Shown here in pieces: positions 8,450 through 17,009 of a stretch of 64,000 nucleotides of DNA (position 1 is the first letter of the stretch; each line of letters begins with the position of its first letter). The notes beneath the pieces are model-generated. The model did not search any database, was not told where the DNA came from, and saw nothing but the letters and a program-made list of their open reading frames with translations. The position numbers and the translations under genes were made by a program. Source of the DNA: an uncultured Lachnospiraceae bacterium (lineage in GTDB: Bacteria > Bacillota > Clostridia > Lachnospirales > Lachnospiraceae); the NCBI GenBank assembly GCA_910578085.1, contig CAJTPM010000010.1:73648-137647 (forward strand). The letters are read 5' to 3'.

Positions 8450-8974
8450 ATGAATACAAAACTGCAGTTAGTGAGACGGGCAAAGAAAGGCGATGCCGAA
8501 GCCTTTGCCGATTTGTACAGAGAGATCTATCAGAATTTATACCGGTTTGCACTGTATATGCTGGGGAATCCTGCAGACGCGGAGGATGTGGTCAGCGATG
8601 CCGTGACGGATGCTTGGATGACCATCGGAAAGCTTCGAAGTGAGGAAGCTTTTGAGGGCTGGGTGTTCAGGATACTGTCCAATAAGTGTAAGCGGAAACG
8701 GAAGGAATATGTGAACAGGCCGGTTGAGTGGAAGGAAGAGATCGGAGACGCCTCCGGGGCGGATGATCTGATAGAAAACTATCATCTGCGCAGGATTTTC
8801 GGAGAACTGGAGGAAGACGACAGGATGATCATCGGCATGCATGTGTTCGGGGGCTATACCAGCAGGGAGATTTCCGAGATCACGGGGATCAATGCCAATA
8901 CGGTGAGGTCAAGGGAGAGCCGCGCCCTGAAAAAGATGGCGGAGAAATTGGAAGGGCAGGAGGTGGCCATATGA
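8450..8974 (+). CDS. ECF-type RNA polymerase sigma-70 family sigma factor
   Basis: 174 residues. The start at 8450 is preferred because GAGGTG lies just upstream; the ATG at 8432 has its Shine-Dalgarno too close. Region 2 spans about residues 8-78 (AFADLYREIYQNLYRFALYMLGNPADAEDVVSDAVTDAW pattern) and region 4 about 115-168, including the helix-turn-helix YTSREISEITGINANTVRSRESRALKKM. It is the size of an ECF sigma factor. The stop overlaps the start of the following membrane protein gene (ATGA), the usual arrangement of a sigma factor with its anti-sigma regulator. Confidence 0.92.
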   Translation: MNTKLQLVRRAKKGDAEAFADLYREIYQNLYRFALYMLGNPADAEDVVSDAVTDAWMTIGKLRSEEAFEGWVFRILSNKCKRKRKEYVNRPVEWKEEIGDASGADDLIENYHLRRIFGELEEDDRMIIGMHVFGGYTSREISEITGINANTVRSRESRALKKMAEKLEGQEVAI

Positions 8975-11163
8975 TAGAGAAAGAGAAGAGAAGCCGCGCT
9001 TTAAACAGGGAAGCGGACAATATGCAGGATATGTCCCTGCCGGAAGACTTCGATGGTCAGGCTATATATGAGAGGATAAGACAGTCGGCGGAGCAGGTAG
9101 AGATACCGGAGAGCCTTTCGCCTGAAAATATACTGGAGAAGTGTAAAAAGCTGCCGCAACAGAAGGTGGCGGAGGAAAAAGAGGGAAAAAAGTTCCGGTT
9201 CAGGAATCCGAAACTGATCGGCGGGTTGTCTGCTGCGGCTGTTTTTCTTATCTGCTGTATTTCTCTGCGGGGGATGATGATGGGCGGTAAGAGCGCCATG
9301 GAGGAAAATGCGGCTGCCGGTGAGGGATTTGATGCGGCGGCGCCGATGGAAGAGTATGAACTGACGGAGGAGAGTGCGCCTGCAGAAGCGGACGGCGGGA
9401 TGGCCGAAGCTGGAGCAGGGGAAGAAAAACTTCCGGAGAGAAAAAATGCCGGGGAACTCTATACGTTGGCGGGCAGTTATGAGGCGGTCTATGAAAGGCT
9501 GGAGGAAGAAAAATCAGCTAGAGAGAATAGCATGAACGGCTCGGGTATGCGGGATGGCGCAATGATCACGGAGGATGCGGTGGCCGATCTGGCGGAGGAA
9601 AGCGCATTCACCACGGGTACTGCGGAGAGCATGAAACAGGAAAGTCTGATGGAGGCTTCCGGGGAGGCGGAGCGGTATTCCGAGACCAATGTACAGACCT
9701 TTGGGATCGATGAGAGCGATGTGGTGAAGACGGACGGAGAATATCTCTATCTGCTGCGGGGAAGTTCGGTGAGTATCATTTCCACAGGGGAGGAGATGAA
9801 ACAGATCGGGGAAGTGAGACCGGAGACAGGCGACAGCGCGGCAAGCGTCTGCGCGATGTATGTAGACGGCGATAAAATGGTTCTGATGCTGCAGGAGTAT
9901 ACGGCAGGTTTGGCGGAAGAAGAGCGTGAGGATCCGTCGGACTATGATCTGCTGTATATTGAGGAAGGCAGAAGTGTATCTGTTCTCACCTACGATATCG
10001 GCGATAAGGAACATCCTGTATTAACAGGTAAGGTAACCCAGGACGGCAGTTATGTAACTTCCAGAAAGGACGGGAATTTGGTATATCTGTTTACCGGCCA
10101 GTATCTTCTGGAAGATTACGGGAAGGATCCGTCTGATGCGATACCTGAGATAAATGCGCGGAAAGTTGCGGAGGACTGCATTTACATGGGAGACAGAGGG
10201 GAGCGGGCGCTTCTCATCTCAAGCATCTCTCTGTATCGTCCGGAAGAGGTGCGGGATGCTGTTATGATACTGGATGAAGGCTCGGAAATTTATATGGGAG
10301 AAAATTCCCTGTATCTGTACCGGACAAATTATAGAGAGCGGGCGGAAATTACAGAGATCGCGAAATTTTCCCTGACAGGTGGTTTCTTAAATGGTGAGGG
10401 AGCGGCCACTCTGCGGGGAATGGTGAGGGATACCTTTGCTATCCATGAAAAGGATCACAAACTCAGAGTACTGACAACAGATATGTCTGGGGCGGACTGG
10501 GAGAACTGCCTGTTTTTATTAAATGAAGATTTGAAAGTCACGGGGAAATTGGAGCATATCGCCGTGGGAGAGAGTATCTATGCGGCCAGGTATCTGGGGG
10601 ATATGGCTTACTTTATCACTTACCGCAATATGGACCCGCTGTTTGCGGCAGATTTGTCCGATGAGAGGAATCCGAAGCTGGTGGGCGAGCTGGAGATTAC
10701 GGGATTTTCGGAGTACCTGCACTTCTGGGGCGAAGATAAACTGTTGGGATTGGGTTTTGAGACGGATCCGAAGACAGGGCAGCAGAAAGGACTTAAGTTA
10801 GTGATGTTCGATATGGCTGATCCTGCGGAATTGAAAGTGTTGGGCAGCAAGGTTTTACAGGACACCAGCTATAGTCCGGCGCTCTACGATTATAAAACGA
10901 TACTGGCGGATCCGGGAGAAAATCTGATCGGTTTCCTCGTGGAATCCTACGACAGAGGGGTGAAGCGGGATTATGAGCTGTATCAGTGGAACGGGGAGGG
11001 ATTTGAGAGGATCCTCTCTGAGAACCTGGATGAGGACGGGTATGACAATGCGAATTACAGGGGTATGTATATCGGAGAGAAGTTCTATATTGCCCATCCG
11101 GAGGTGGTGCGGTATTATGACAGGGAAAACTATGAACGGAAACAGGTGTTGAAGATGGAATAA
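8971..11163 (+). CDS. Membrane-anchored beta-propeller protein, probable anti-sigma partner
   Basis: 730 residues; overlaps the sigma gene by 4 nt. Residues 1-80 are a charged cytoplasmic region, 82-104 a single transmembrane helix, and 105-230 an acidic Ala/Glu/Gly-rich linker. From about 230 (TNVQTFGIDESDVVKTDGEYLYLL) to the end is the secreted beta-propeller domain (Beta_propel, PF09826-like). Translational coupling and N-in topology suggest the short cytoplasmic part holds the sigma factor while the extracellular propeller senses an envelope signal. There is no classical zinc-binding anti-sigma HxxxCxxC motif in the N-terminal part, so the anti-sigma role is inferred from context. Confidence 0.82.
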   Translation: MIEKEKRSRALNREADNMQDMSLPEDFDGQAIYERIRQSAEQVEIPESLSPENILEKCKKLPQQKVAEEKEGKKFRFRNPKLIGGLSAAAVFLICCISLRGMMMGGKSAMEENAAAGEGFDAAAPMEEYELTEESAPAEADGGMAEAGAGEEKLPERKNAGELYTLAGSYEAVYERLEEEKSARENSMNGSGMRDGAMITEDAVADLAEESAFTTGTAESMKQESLMEASGEAERYSETNVQTFGIDESDVVKTDGEYLYLLRGSSVSIISTGEEMKQIGEVRPETGDSAASVCAMYVDGDKMVLMLQEYTAGLAEEEREDPSDYDLLYIEEGRSVSVLTYDIGDKEHPVLTGKVTQDGSYVTSRKDGNLVYLFTGQYLLEDYGKDPSDAIPEINARKVAEDCIYMGDRGERALLISSISLYRPEEVRDAVMILDEGSEIYMGENSLYLYRTNYRERAEITEIAKFSLTGGFLNGEGAATLRGMVRDTFAIHEKDHKLRVLTTDMSGADWENCLFLLNEDLKVTGKLEHIAVGESIYAARYLGDMAYFITYRNMDPLFAADLSDERNPKLVGELEITGFSEYLHFWGEDKLLGLGFETDPKTGQQKGLKLVMFDMADPAELKVLGSKVLQDTSYSPALYDYKTILADPGENLIGFLVESYDRGVKRDYELYQWNGEGFERILSENLDEDGYDNANYRGMYIGEKFYIAHPEVVRYYDRENYERKQVLKME

Positions 11164-11167
11164 AAGA

Positions 11168-11207
11168 AAAGGGGCAAAGTCTACTGTGCTATACTTTGCT
11201 CCTTTTT
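11168..11207. terminator. Bidirectional rho-independent terminator
   Basis: AAAGGGGCAAAGT (11168-11180) pairs with ACTTTGCTCCTTT (11193-11205) with one G-T pair, followed by T residues. A-runs on the other side allow it to serve the minus-strand gene ending at 11216 as well. Confidence 0.85.
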
Positions 11208-11215
11208 AACTCACT

Positions 11216-11401
11216 TTATCCTTTTACTCTGTCTAGTTCTGTCACATTGACACCGGAAGCTGAGAGGATCGCTTTCAGGTCAATATATCTTTCGTACATT
11301 TCTTTGTATGCCGGTGATTCTTTATCCGATGTTAAAATCATATATTTTTGAAGCCGTGAAAATTCTTCGATATTTCTCTGAATCATTTCTTTTTCAGCCA
11401 T
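11216..11401 (-). CDS. Small helical protein of unknown function
   Basis: 61 residues, charged and predicted almost wholly helical (MAEKEMIQRNIEEFSRLQ at the start, ending VTELDRVKG). It is flanked by a terminator and has a plausible but distant Shine-Dalgarno. No domain is recognised. It could be a conserved small Lachnospiraceae protein; alternatively it is a chance frame, though its amphipathic helix pattern argues against that. Confidence 0.5.
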   Translation of the reverse strand: MAEKEMIQRNIEEFSRLQKYMILTSDKESPAYKEMYERYIDLKAILSASGVNVTELDRVKG

Positions 11402-11492
11402 GTAAACGCCTGATTTCTTCCTATAGATCCTGTTGATGGATACGATTTCATTATAAATATTTTTTCAGGAAGTGTAAAGGATATTTCGGTTA

Positions 11493-12593
11493 TCAGCGCC
11501 TGTAAAACCGTTCCAGATACTCCATCCTCGCGTTCATATTTAACATCATCAGATCCAGTATGGTCAGTGCGGTCATGGCCTGTACCACGACAACAGCTCT
11601 CGGTACGATCACCGGATCATGCCGTCCTTTTATCTCAATCGTCACGTTTTCTCCGTCTCTGTTTACCGTATCCTGGGGCTGGAAGATGGAGGGAGTCGGC
11701 TTGACATGGACTTTGAAAAACAGATCGCTGCCGTCGGACATACCGCCAAGGGTGCCGCCGCTGTGGTTTGTTTTTTTGCGGACTGCGCCGTTTTCCATGA
11801 AAAACGCATCGTTGTTTTCACTGCCCCTGCTCTTTGCGGCGAGGGTGCCGTCGCCCATCTCGAAAGCCTTGACCGCACCGATGGAGAGCATGGCCTTCGC
11901 CAGAGAGGCGTCCAGTTTTTCAAAGACCGGTTCCCCGATGCCGGCGGGCAGGCCCGTAACCAGACAGGCGATGACGCCGCCGGAGGAATCCTTCGCCAGC
12001 TGACATTCCTTCAGATAGCTTTCCGCGCGGGCGGAAGCGCCGGCATCCGGCATACAGGTGGGCGTCGTCAGGATGGCCGCCTTATCGAACCTGTCGTAAT
12101 CGATGGAGACAGGGCCGATGGCTTCTGTGTAGGCGCAGATATCGATGCCGATGGCAGACAGAATTTTTAACGCCACAGCGCCTGCTGCCACCCGTCCCGC
12201 GGTCTCTCTGCCGGAAGAGCGTCCGCCGCCCCGGTAGTCGCGGAAGCCGTATTTGGCGTCGAAAGGATAGTCCGCATGCCCCGGCCTGTAGCAGGAGGCG
12301 ATCTGGGAATAGTCGGAAGACTTCTGGGAAGTGTTGCGGATCATCAGGGAGAGAGGAGTTCCCGTGGTCTTCCCTTCAAAGATGCCGCTTAAAATCTCCA
12401 CCTGATCGCTTTCTTTCCGGGGGGTGGAGATGGAAGTCTGCCCCGGTTTTCTTCTGTCCAGATAGATCTGGATATCTTCTTCGGTGAGGGGAAGCCCCGC
12501 CGGACAGCCGTCGATGACGACGCCCAAGGCCTTGCCGTGGGATTCTCCCCAGGTGGTGATCTGAAAAACAGTGCCGTATGTGGAACCTGCCAT
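11493..12593 (-). CDS. aroC: Chorismate synthase
   Basis: 366 residues, the usual length. It converts 5-enolpyruvylshikimate-3-phosphate to chorismate, the last common step of aromatic amino acid synthesis, using reduced FMN. The start at 12593 has AGGAGA 8 nt upstream and gives the family N-terminus AGSTYGTVFQITTWGESHG. Signature blocks are visible: GESHGKALGVVIDGCPAG, RPGHADYPFDAKYGFRDYRGGGRSSGRET and the C-terminal GRHDPVIVPRAV. It stands alone, away from other shikimate genes. Confidence 0.97.
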   Translation of the reverse strand: MAGSTYGTVFQITTWGESHGKALGVVIDGCPAGLPLTEEDIQIYLDRRKPGQTSISTPRKESDQVEILSGIFEGKTTGTPLSLMIRNTSQKSSDYSQIASCYRPGHADYPFDAKYGFRDYRGGGRSSGRETAGRVAAGAVALKILSAIGIDICAYTEAIGPVSIDYDRFDKAAILTTPTCMPDAGASARAESYLKECQLAKDSSGGVIACLVTGLPAGIGEPVFEKLDASLAKAMLSIGAVKAFEMGDGTLAAKSRGSENNDAFFMENGAVRKKTNHSGGTLGGMSDGSDLFFKVHVKPTPSIFQPQDTVNRDGENVTIEIKGRHDPVIVPRAVVVVQAMTALTILDLMMLNMNARMEYLERFYRR

Positions 12594-12853
12594 AATAATG
12601 TCTCCTTTTGCTGATAAATGTCTGTCAGCCCTTTGCTGAAAGCAAACTTGCACCTCATGTCTTTCCAGACACAAATGTTCTGTGAAAAGTACGGTGCAGG
12701 TATTATGCACACACGCAAGCGCGGCTCAGGTACGTACTTTCAATGGGCTGAATTTCAGTATAATAAAAAAAACAAAAAAAAACAATGCAGTATGAAAAAA
12801 TGTATGATATAATGTAATGCACACAAAATATGTATACATATGGGATAAGTAAA

Positions 12854-13897
12854 ATGAACGAGTCCGGGAAAGAGAAAAAAATACTGGAAGCAAGGCGGAA
12901 AATGCGGAAATATCCCTATTTAAAGGAGATCATTACGATCCATCTAACCGCCTGGCTTCTTGTATACTATATTTGTGATTGGTTTGCTTCCAATACGAAG
13001 AAACTGATCTCTCTGGCTGTGCTTCTGGTGTTTTTCACCATAAGCTGCAGTTTTTGTGCGCCCATGTTTCAGACGGATCCCGGGACGGAGCAGCAGGTAT
13101 TTACGGAGCACCTGGAGACGGAGGATATCACACTTGCCACAGAAGCAGAGACAGTGGAGGTGGAGGAGGATATCGTAAAAGAAGAGGCTGTTCAGACTGA
13201 GGTGGAGGAAGTTGTCAATCCCGAGGCGGAGGACAGCGAGGAGATCGACAACTATTCTTCGGATGAGATTCTGGCGAATTTCACGCCGGAGGATCTGGCA
13301 GTGGCGGAAGAGGAGAACGGGGAGGTTTCGGTGGATGACTGGAGCCTGTTACTTGTGAATAACAGACATCCGATCCCGGAGGATTACGAGTTTACGTTGG
13401 GGACGATCAGAGGAAGCTTACAGTGTGATGAGCGGATCATACCGCCTTTTCTCAGTATGCTGCAGGCGGCGAAGGAGGACGGGATCACGCTGGAAGTCTG
13501 CTCCCCCTACAGAACCCTTGACAGACAGGAATATCTGTTTGACAGAAAGATCGTCCGTTATATGAAGCGGGGCATGTCCTATATGGACGCCTATAAACTG
13601 GCAGCCCGGGTGGTAAACGTACCGGGAACCAGCGAGCACCAGATCGGACTGGCGCTTGATATCTATACGGATTCCTATAAGTCGTTGGACGAGGGATTCG
13701 GCGAGACGGCTGCCGGTATCTGGCTGCGGGAGCATTGTGCGGAGTACGGATTTATTCTGCGGTATCCAAAGGGCAAAGAGTACATAACAGGGATAGAGTA
13801 CGAACCCTGGCATTTCCGGTATGTGGGAAAAACGGCGGCAACGGAGATCATGGAGCAGGGGCTGACGTTGGAGGAGTTTGTAGAGACGCTGGAGTGA
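12854..13897 (+). CDS. D-alanyl-D-alanine carboxypeptidase, VanY/M15 family
   Basis: 347 residues from the start used here; ATGs at 12830 and 12902 are alternatives because no start has a strong Shine-Dalgarno. One membrane helix (ISLAVLLVFFTISCSF) anchors it near the N-terminus, followed by an acidic Glu/Val-rich linker of about 80 residues. The C-terminal half is the M15 peptidase domain with the zinc motifs SEHQIGLALDI (S-x-H-x-x-G-x-A-x-D) and EPWHFRYVG. It should trim the terminal D-Ala from peptidoglycan stem peptides outside the membrane. Confidence 0.9.
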   Translation: MNESGKEKKILEARRKMRKYPYLKEIITIHLTAWLLVYYICDWFASNTKKLISLAVLLVFFTISCSFCAPMFQTDPGTEQQVFTEHLETEDITLATEAETVEVEEDIVKEEAVQTEVEEVVNPEAEDSEEIDNYSSDEILANFTPEDLAVAEEENGEVSVDDWSLLLVNNRHPIPEDYEFTLGTIRGSLQCDERIIPPFLSMLQAAKEDGITLEVCSPYRTLDRQEYLFDRKIVRYMKRGMSYMDAYKLAARVVNVPGTSEHQIGLALDIYTDSYKSLDEGFGETAAGIWLREHCAEYGFILRYPKGKEYITGIEYEPWHFRYVGKTAATEIMEQGLTLEEFVETLE

Positions 13898-13961
13898 GAA
13901 CTTTTGAAAGTAGCTTTCGGAAGTCAAAACAGGTACAGAGAAAGACAGATATGGAGGCATA

Positions 13962-15092
13962 ATGTATAGAATTTTAAAGACAGAAGGCAGGGCGAAGCGA
14001 GCCGAGCTCACGACGGTGCACGGTACCGTGCAGACGCCTGTCTTTATGAATGTGGGAACAGTGGCGGCCATCAAGGGAGCGGTCGCCACTTCAGATTTGG
14101 AGGAGATCGGAACACAGATCGAGTTGTCCAACACCTATCATCTGCATGTGAGACCCGGGGACGAACTCATAAAATCGGTGGGAGGACTCCATAAGTTTAT
14201 GTCCTGGGAGAGACCGATCCTCACGGATTCCGGCGGATTTCAGGTGTTTTCGCTGGCGAAGCTTCGGAAGATCACGGAGGAAGGAGTGGCGTTCCACTCC
14301 CATATTGACGGCAGGAAGATTTTCATGGGACCGGAGGAGAGTATGCAGATCCAGTCCAATCTGGGTTCCACCATTGCCATGGCTTTTGACGAGTGTCCTT
14401 CCAGCAGGGCGGACAGGCAGTATGTGCAAAGTTCCGTGGACAGGACCACAAGGTGGCTTGTGCGGTGTCAGGAAAAGATGCGGGAACTGAACGGGGCGGA
14501 GGGTACGATCAATCCGTCTCAGCTTCTGTTCGGCATCAATCAGGGGGCAGTTTTTGATGACATCCGTATCGAACATGCAAAACGGATCTCGGAACTTGAG
14601 CTGGACGGCTATGCGGTAGGTGGTTTGGCGGTGGGAGAAACCCATGAGGAGATGTACCATATTCTGGAAGAGACTGTGCCGTATCTGCCTCAGGATAAGC
14701 CGACTTATCTGATGGGAGTGGGAACGCCGGCGAATATTCTGGAGGCGGTGGAGCGGGGCGTAGACTTTTTTGACTGTGTCTATCCGTCCAGAAACGGCAG
14801 GCACGGCCATCTGTATACCAATCTCGGAAAGATCAATCTGTTTAATCAGAAGTATGAAAAAGATATGCGCCCCATTGAGGAGGGATGCAACTGTCCCGCC
14901 TGCAGGCGCTATTCCAGGGCTTATATCCGACATCTGTTAAAGGCGAAGGAGATGCTGGGGATGCGGTTATGTGTGCTGCACAATCTTTATTTCTACAACA
15001 CGATGATGACAGAAATCAGAGACGCTCTGGACCAGGGCAGATTTGCGGCCTACAAAAATGAGAAACTGGAGCGGATGGGACAAAAGCAGTAA
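13962..15092 (+). CDS. tgt: Queuine/preQ1 tRNA-guanine transglycosylase
   Basis: 376 residues, typical length, with GGAGG before the start. It exchanges guanine-34 in GUN anticodon tRNAs for preQ1 (queuosine pathway). Visible hallmarks are the base-binding ILTDSGGFQVFSL, GINQGAVFDDIR, VGGLAVGE, the nucleophile aspartate block FDCVYPSRNGRHGH and the zinc site CNCPACRRYSRAYIRHL. It is followed by yajC, a conserved bacterial pairing. Confidence 0.97.
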   Translation: MYRILKTEGRAKRAELTTVHGTVQTPVFMNVGTVAAIKGAVATSDLEEIGTQIELSNTYHLHVRPGDELIKSVGGLHKFMSWERPILTDSGGFQVFSLAKLRKITEEGVAFHSHIDGRKIFMGPEESMQIQSNLGSTIAMAFDECPSSRADRQYVQSSVDRTTRWLVRCQEKMRELNGAEGTINPSQLLFGINQGAVFDDIRIEHAKRISELELDGYAVGGLAVGETHEEMYHILEETVPYLPQDKPTYLMGVGTPANILEAVERGVDFFDCVYPSRNGRHGHLYTNLGKINLFNQKYEKDMRPIEEGCNCPACRRYSRAYIRHLLKAKEMLGMRLCVLHNLYFYNTMMTEIRDALDQGRFAAYKNEKLERMGQKQ

Positions 15093-15142
15093 CTGCAGTT
15101 AAGCTATGCGTTGGCCTGACGGACAAAGTTTAAAATTAGGGC

Positions 15143-15171
15143 TTGTTTTCGTGCGGAAAGTTGTGTATGAT
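15143..15171 (+). promoter_or_regulatory. Promoter for yajC
   Basis: TTGTTT (15143-15148), 17-nt spacer, TATGAT (15166-15171). About 100 nt upstream of the yajC start, so yajC can be transcribed separately from tgt. Confidence 0.6.
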
Positions 15172-15271
15172 AGTTAAACAGGCTTTGTTCCTGTATTGAC
15201 AGGCTGTAAAATGGTTTACAGTTTCAAAGAACAGATAAGCGCGGAGAGTGCGCGGAAATGAGGATAAGAGA

Positions 15272-15577
15272 ATGTTGAGTTTATTGACGGCTGATGCCGC
15301 GCAGGGCGGCGGCATGATTATGATCGTTTATCTGGTACTCATTGTTGGATTTTTCTATTTTTTCCTGATGAGACCTCAGAAAAAGGAACAGAAGAGAGTG
15401 GCGGGGATGTTGGCGTCTCTGGAGATCGGTGATGTGGTGTGTACAACAGGCGGCTTTTATGGCGTTTTGATTGACATCACGGACGACACGGTGATCGTGG
15501 AGTTTGGGAATAATAAGAACTGCCGTATTCCGATGAAAAAGGAAGCCATCGCGGATGTGGAGAAGGCGGAAGCTTAA
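15272..15577 (+). CDS. yajC: Preprotein translocase subunit YajC
   Basis: 101 residues from the ATG at 15272, which has GAGGAT about 9 nt upstream. One N-terminal membrane helix (MIMIVYLVLIVGFFYFFL) is followed by the family motif MRPQKKEQK and a cytoplasmic domain containing LEIGDVVCTTGGFYGVLIDI. YajC associates with SecDF and the SecYEG translocon at the membrane. Gene order tgt-yajC supports the call. Confidence 0.95.
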   Translation: MLSLLTADAAQGGGMIMIVYLVLIVGFFYFFLMRPQKKEQKRVAGMLASLEIGDVVCTTGGFYGVLIDITDDTVIVEFGNNKNCRIPMKKEAIADVEKAEA

Positions 15578-15610
15578 AGACGGCATACGGCATGAAATGT
15601 ATAATGACTT

Positions 15611-15640
15611 AAAATAAGGCGCGGCAGCGTCTTATTTTTA
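15611..15640 (+). terminator. Terminator after yajC
   Basis: AAAATAAGGCGC (15611-15622) pairs with GCGTCTTATTTT (15627-15638) with one G-T pair and a 4-nt loop, followed by T residues. Confidence 0.8.
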
Positions 15641-15665
15641 TACTTGTGGGTTTGCAGAGTTAGAT

Positions 15666-15788
15666 GGTATAATGTCGTCAGACATTATACCGCGTCTGGC
15701 GAAGCGAGTGTGCATCGCGAAGCGTATCAAGTCCGCTTGCGGACATAATATAATAGCGGCAGATATTATACCACGTCTGGCGAAGCGA
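15666..15788 (+). repeat. Dispersed structured repeat R2, copy 1 (plus a partial second unit)
   Basis: The order is: hairpin GGTATAATGTC/GACATTATACC (15666-15691), a conserved core of about 39 nt containing GCGAAGCGAGTGTGCATCGC, hairpin GTCCGC-TT-GCGGAC (15731-15744), then a partial second unit (ATTATACC followed by GTCTGGCGAAGCGA, 15762-15788). The first unit is nearly identical in its core to 47526-47605, while the flanking hairpins differ in sequence yet still pair. The element ends about 36 nt before the leuB start. Confidence 0.85.
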
Positions 15789-15824
15789 AATAATGAGAGA
15801 GAAAGGATAATTTGGGTGAAGCAT

Positions 15825-16910
15825 ATGATCTGTAACATTGCAAGTATCTCCGGCGACGGGATCGGGCCGGAAATCGTGGCGGAAGCAAAGAAAATACTGT
15901 TTAAGGTGGCGTTAACATACGGCCATGAGATGAAATTTGAGGATGTGCTGATGGGCGGCGCTTCCATCGATGTCCACGGGATTCCGCTGACAGATGAGAC
16001 GATAGAGAAATGTAAGGCCGCGGATGCAGTGTTGATGGGAGCCATCGGCGGCAATACGTCCACCTCTCCGTGGTACAAACTGCCCCCCGAAAAAAGGCCG
16101 GAGGCAGGACTTTTGAAACTGCGCAAATCCCTGAATCTGTTTGCAAATTTGCGCCCAGCGTATCTGTACGAGGAACTGGCCGGGGCATGCCCTCTGAAGG
16201 AGGAGATCAGTGAGGTGGGATTTGATATGATGATCATGCGCGAACTGACCGGAGGACTTTATTTCGGTGAGCGAAAGACTGTGGAAGAAAACGGCGTAAG
16301 AAAAGCCATCGACACGCTGACTTACGATGAGACGGAGATCCGCCGGATCGCCATAAAGGGTTTTGATATTGCGAGAAAGAGAAGAAAGAAAGTGACTTCC
16401 GTGGACAAGGCAAACGTTCTGGACTCTTCCAGACTGTGGAGAGCCGTTGTGAATGAAGTGGCGAAGGATTACCCGGATGTGGAACTGGAGCATATGTTAG
16501 TCGATAACTGTGCAATGCAGTTGGTGAAAGATCCGGCGCAGTTTGACGTGATATTAACGGAAAATATGTTTGGGGATATTCTGTCGGATGAAGCAAGTAT
16601 GGTGACCGGTTCCATCGGTATGCTTTCTTCTGCGAGCTTAAACGATACAAAATTCGGTTTGTATGAGCCCAGCCATGGTTCCGCGCCGGATATCGCGGGG
16701 ACAGGGAAAGCCAATCCCATTGCTACCATTCTGTCCGCATCCATGATGCTGCGTTACAGTTTTGATCTGGATAGGGAAGCGGATTCCATCGACGAGGCGG
16801 TAAGGCAGGTATTAAAGGATGGTTTCAGGACGGTGGATATCATGTCGGAGGGTTGTAGGCAGGTGAACTGCAGCGAGATGGGGGATGCCATTGCGGAGAG
16901 AATCGGGTAA
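15825..16910 (+). CDS. leuB: 3-isopropylmalate dehydrogenase
   Basis: 361 residues. It oxidatively decarboxylates 3-isopropylmalate with NAD+ in leucine synthesis. The family N-terminus NIASISGDGIGPEIV supports the ATG at 15825; a GTG at 15816 with a better-spaced AAGGA is the alternative and would add three residues. Other signatures are MGAIGG, RELTGGLYFGER, VDKANVLDSSRLWR, DNCAMQLVKDP, TENMFGDILSDEASM and the NAD-site EPSHGSAPDIAGTGKANP. leuA and leuCD are not in the window. A dispersed repeat (R2) occupies its leader. Confidence 0.96.
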   Translation: MICNIASISGDGIGPEIVAEAKKILFKVALTYGHEMKFEDVLMGGASIDVHGIPLTDETIEKCKAADAVLMGAIGGNTSTSPWYKLPPEKRPEAGLLKLRKSLNLFANLRPAYLYEELAGACPLKEEISEVGFDMMIMRELTGGLYFGERKTVEENGVRKAIDTLTYDETEIRRIAIKGFDIARKRRKKVTSVDKANVLDSSRLWRAVVNEVAKDYPDVELEHMLVDNCAMQLVKDPAQFDVILTENMFGDILSDEASMVTGSIGMLSSASLNDTKFGLYEPSHGSAPDIAGTGKANPIATILSASMMLRYSFDLDREADSIDEAVRQVLKDGFRTVDIMSEGCRQVNCSEMGDAIAERIG

Positions 16911-17009
16911 GAAGTACAGTGCGAAAAATCGATTACAAATTTGCGACTGCGGAAAGGACGTGGCTGTTTCTGTGAAAAAGAACAGGAAAGAAGACGGGGG
17001 TGAACACAC

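Noticed and set aside
15578..15824. A T-box or leucine attenuator before leuB
   Set aside because: No T-box core, leader peptide with repeated Leu codons, or specifier stem was found; the leader is filled by the yajC terminator and the R2 repeat.
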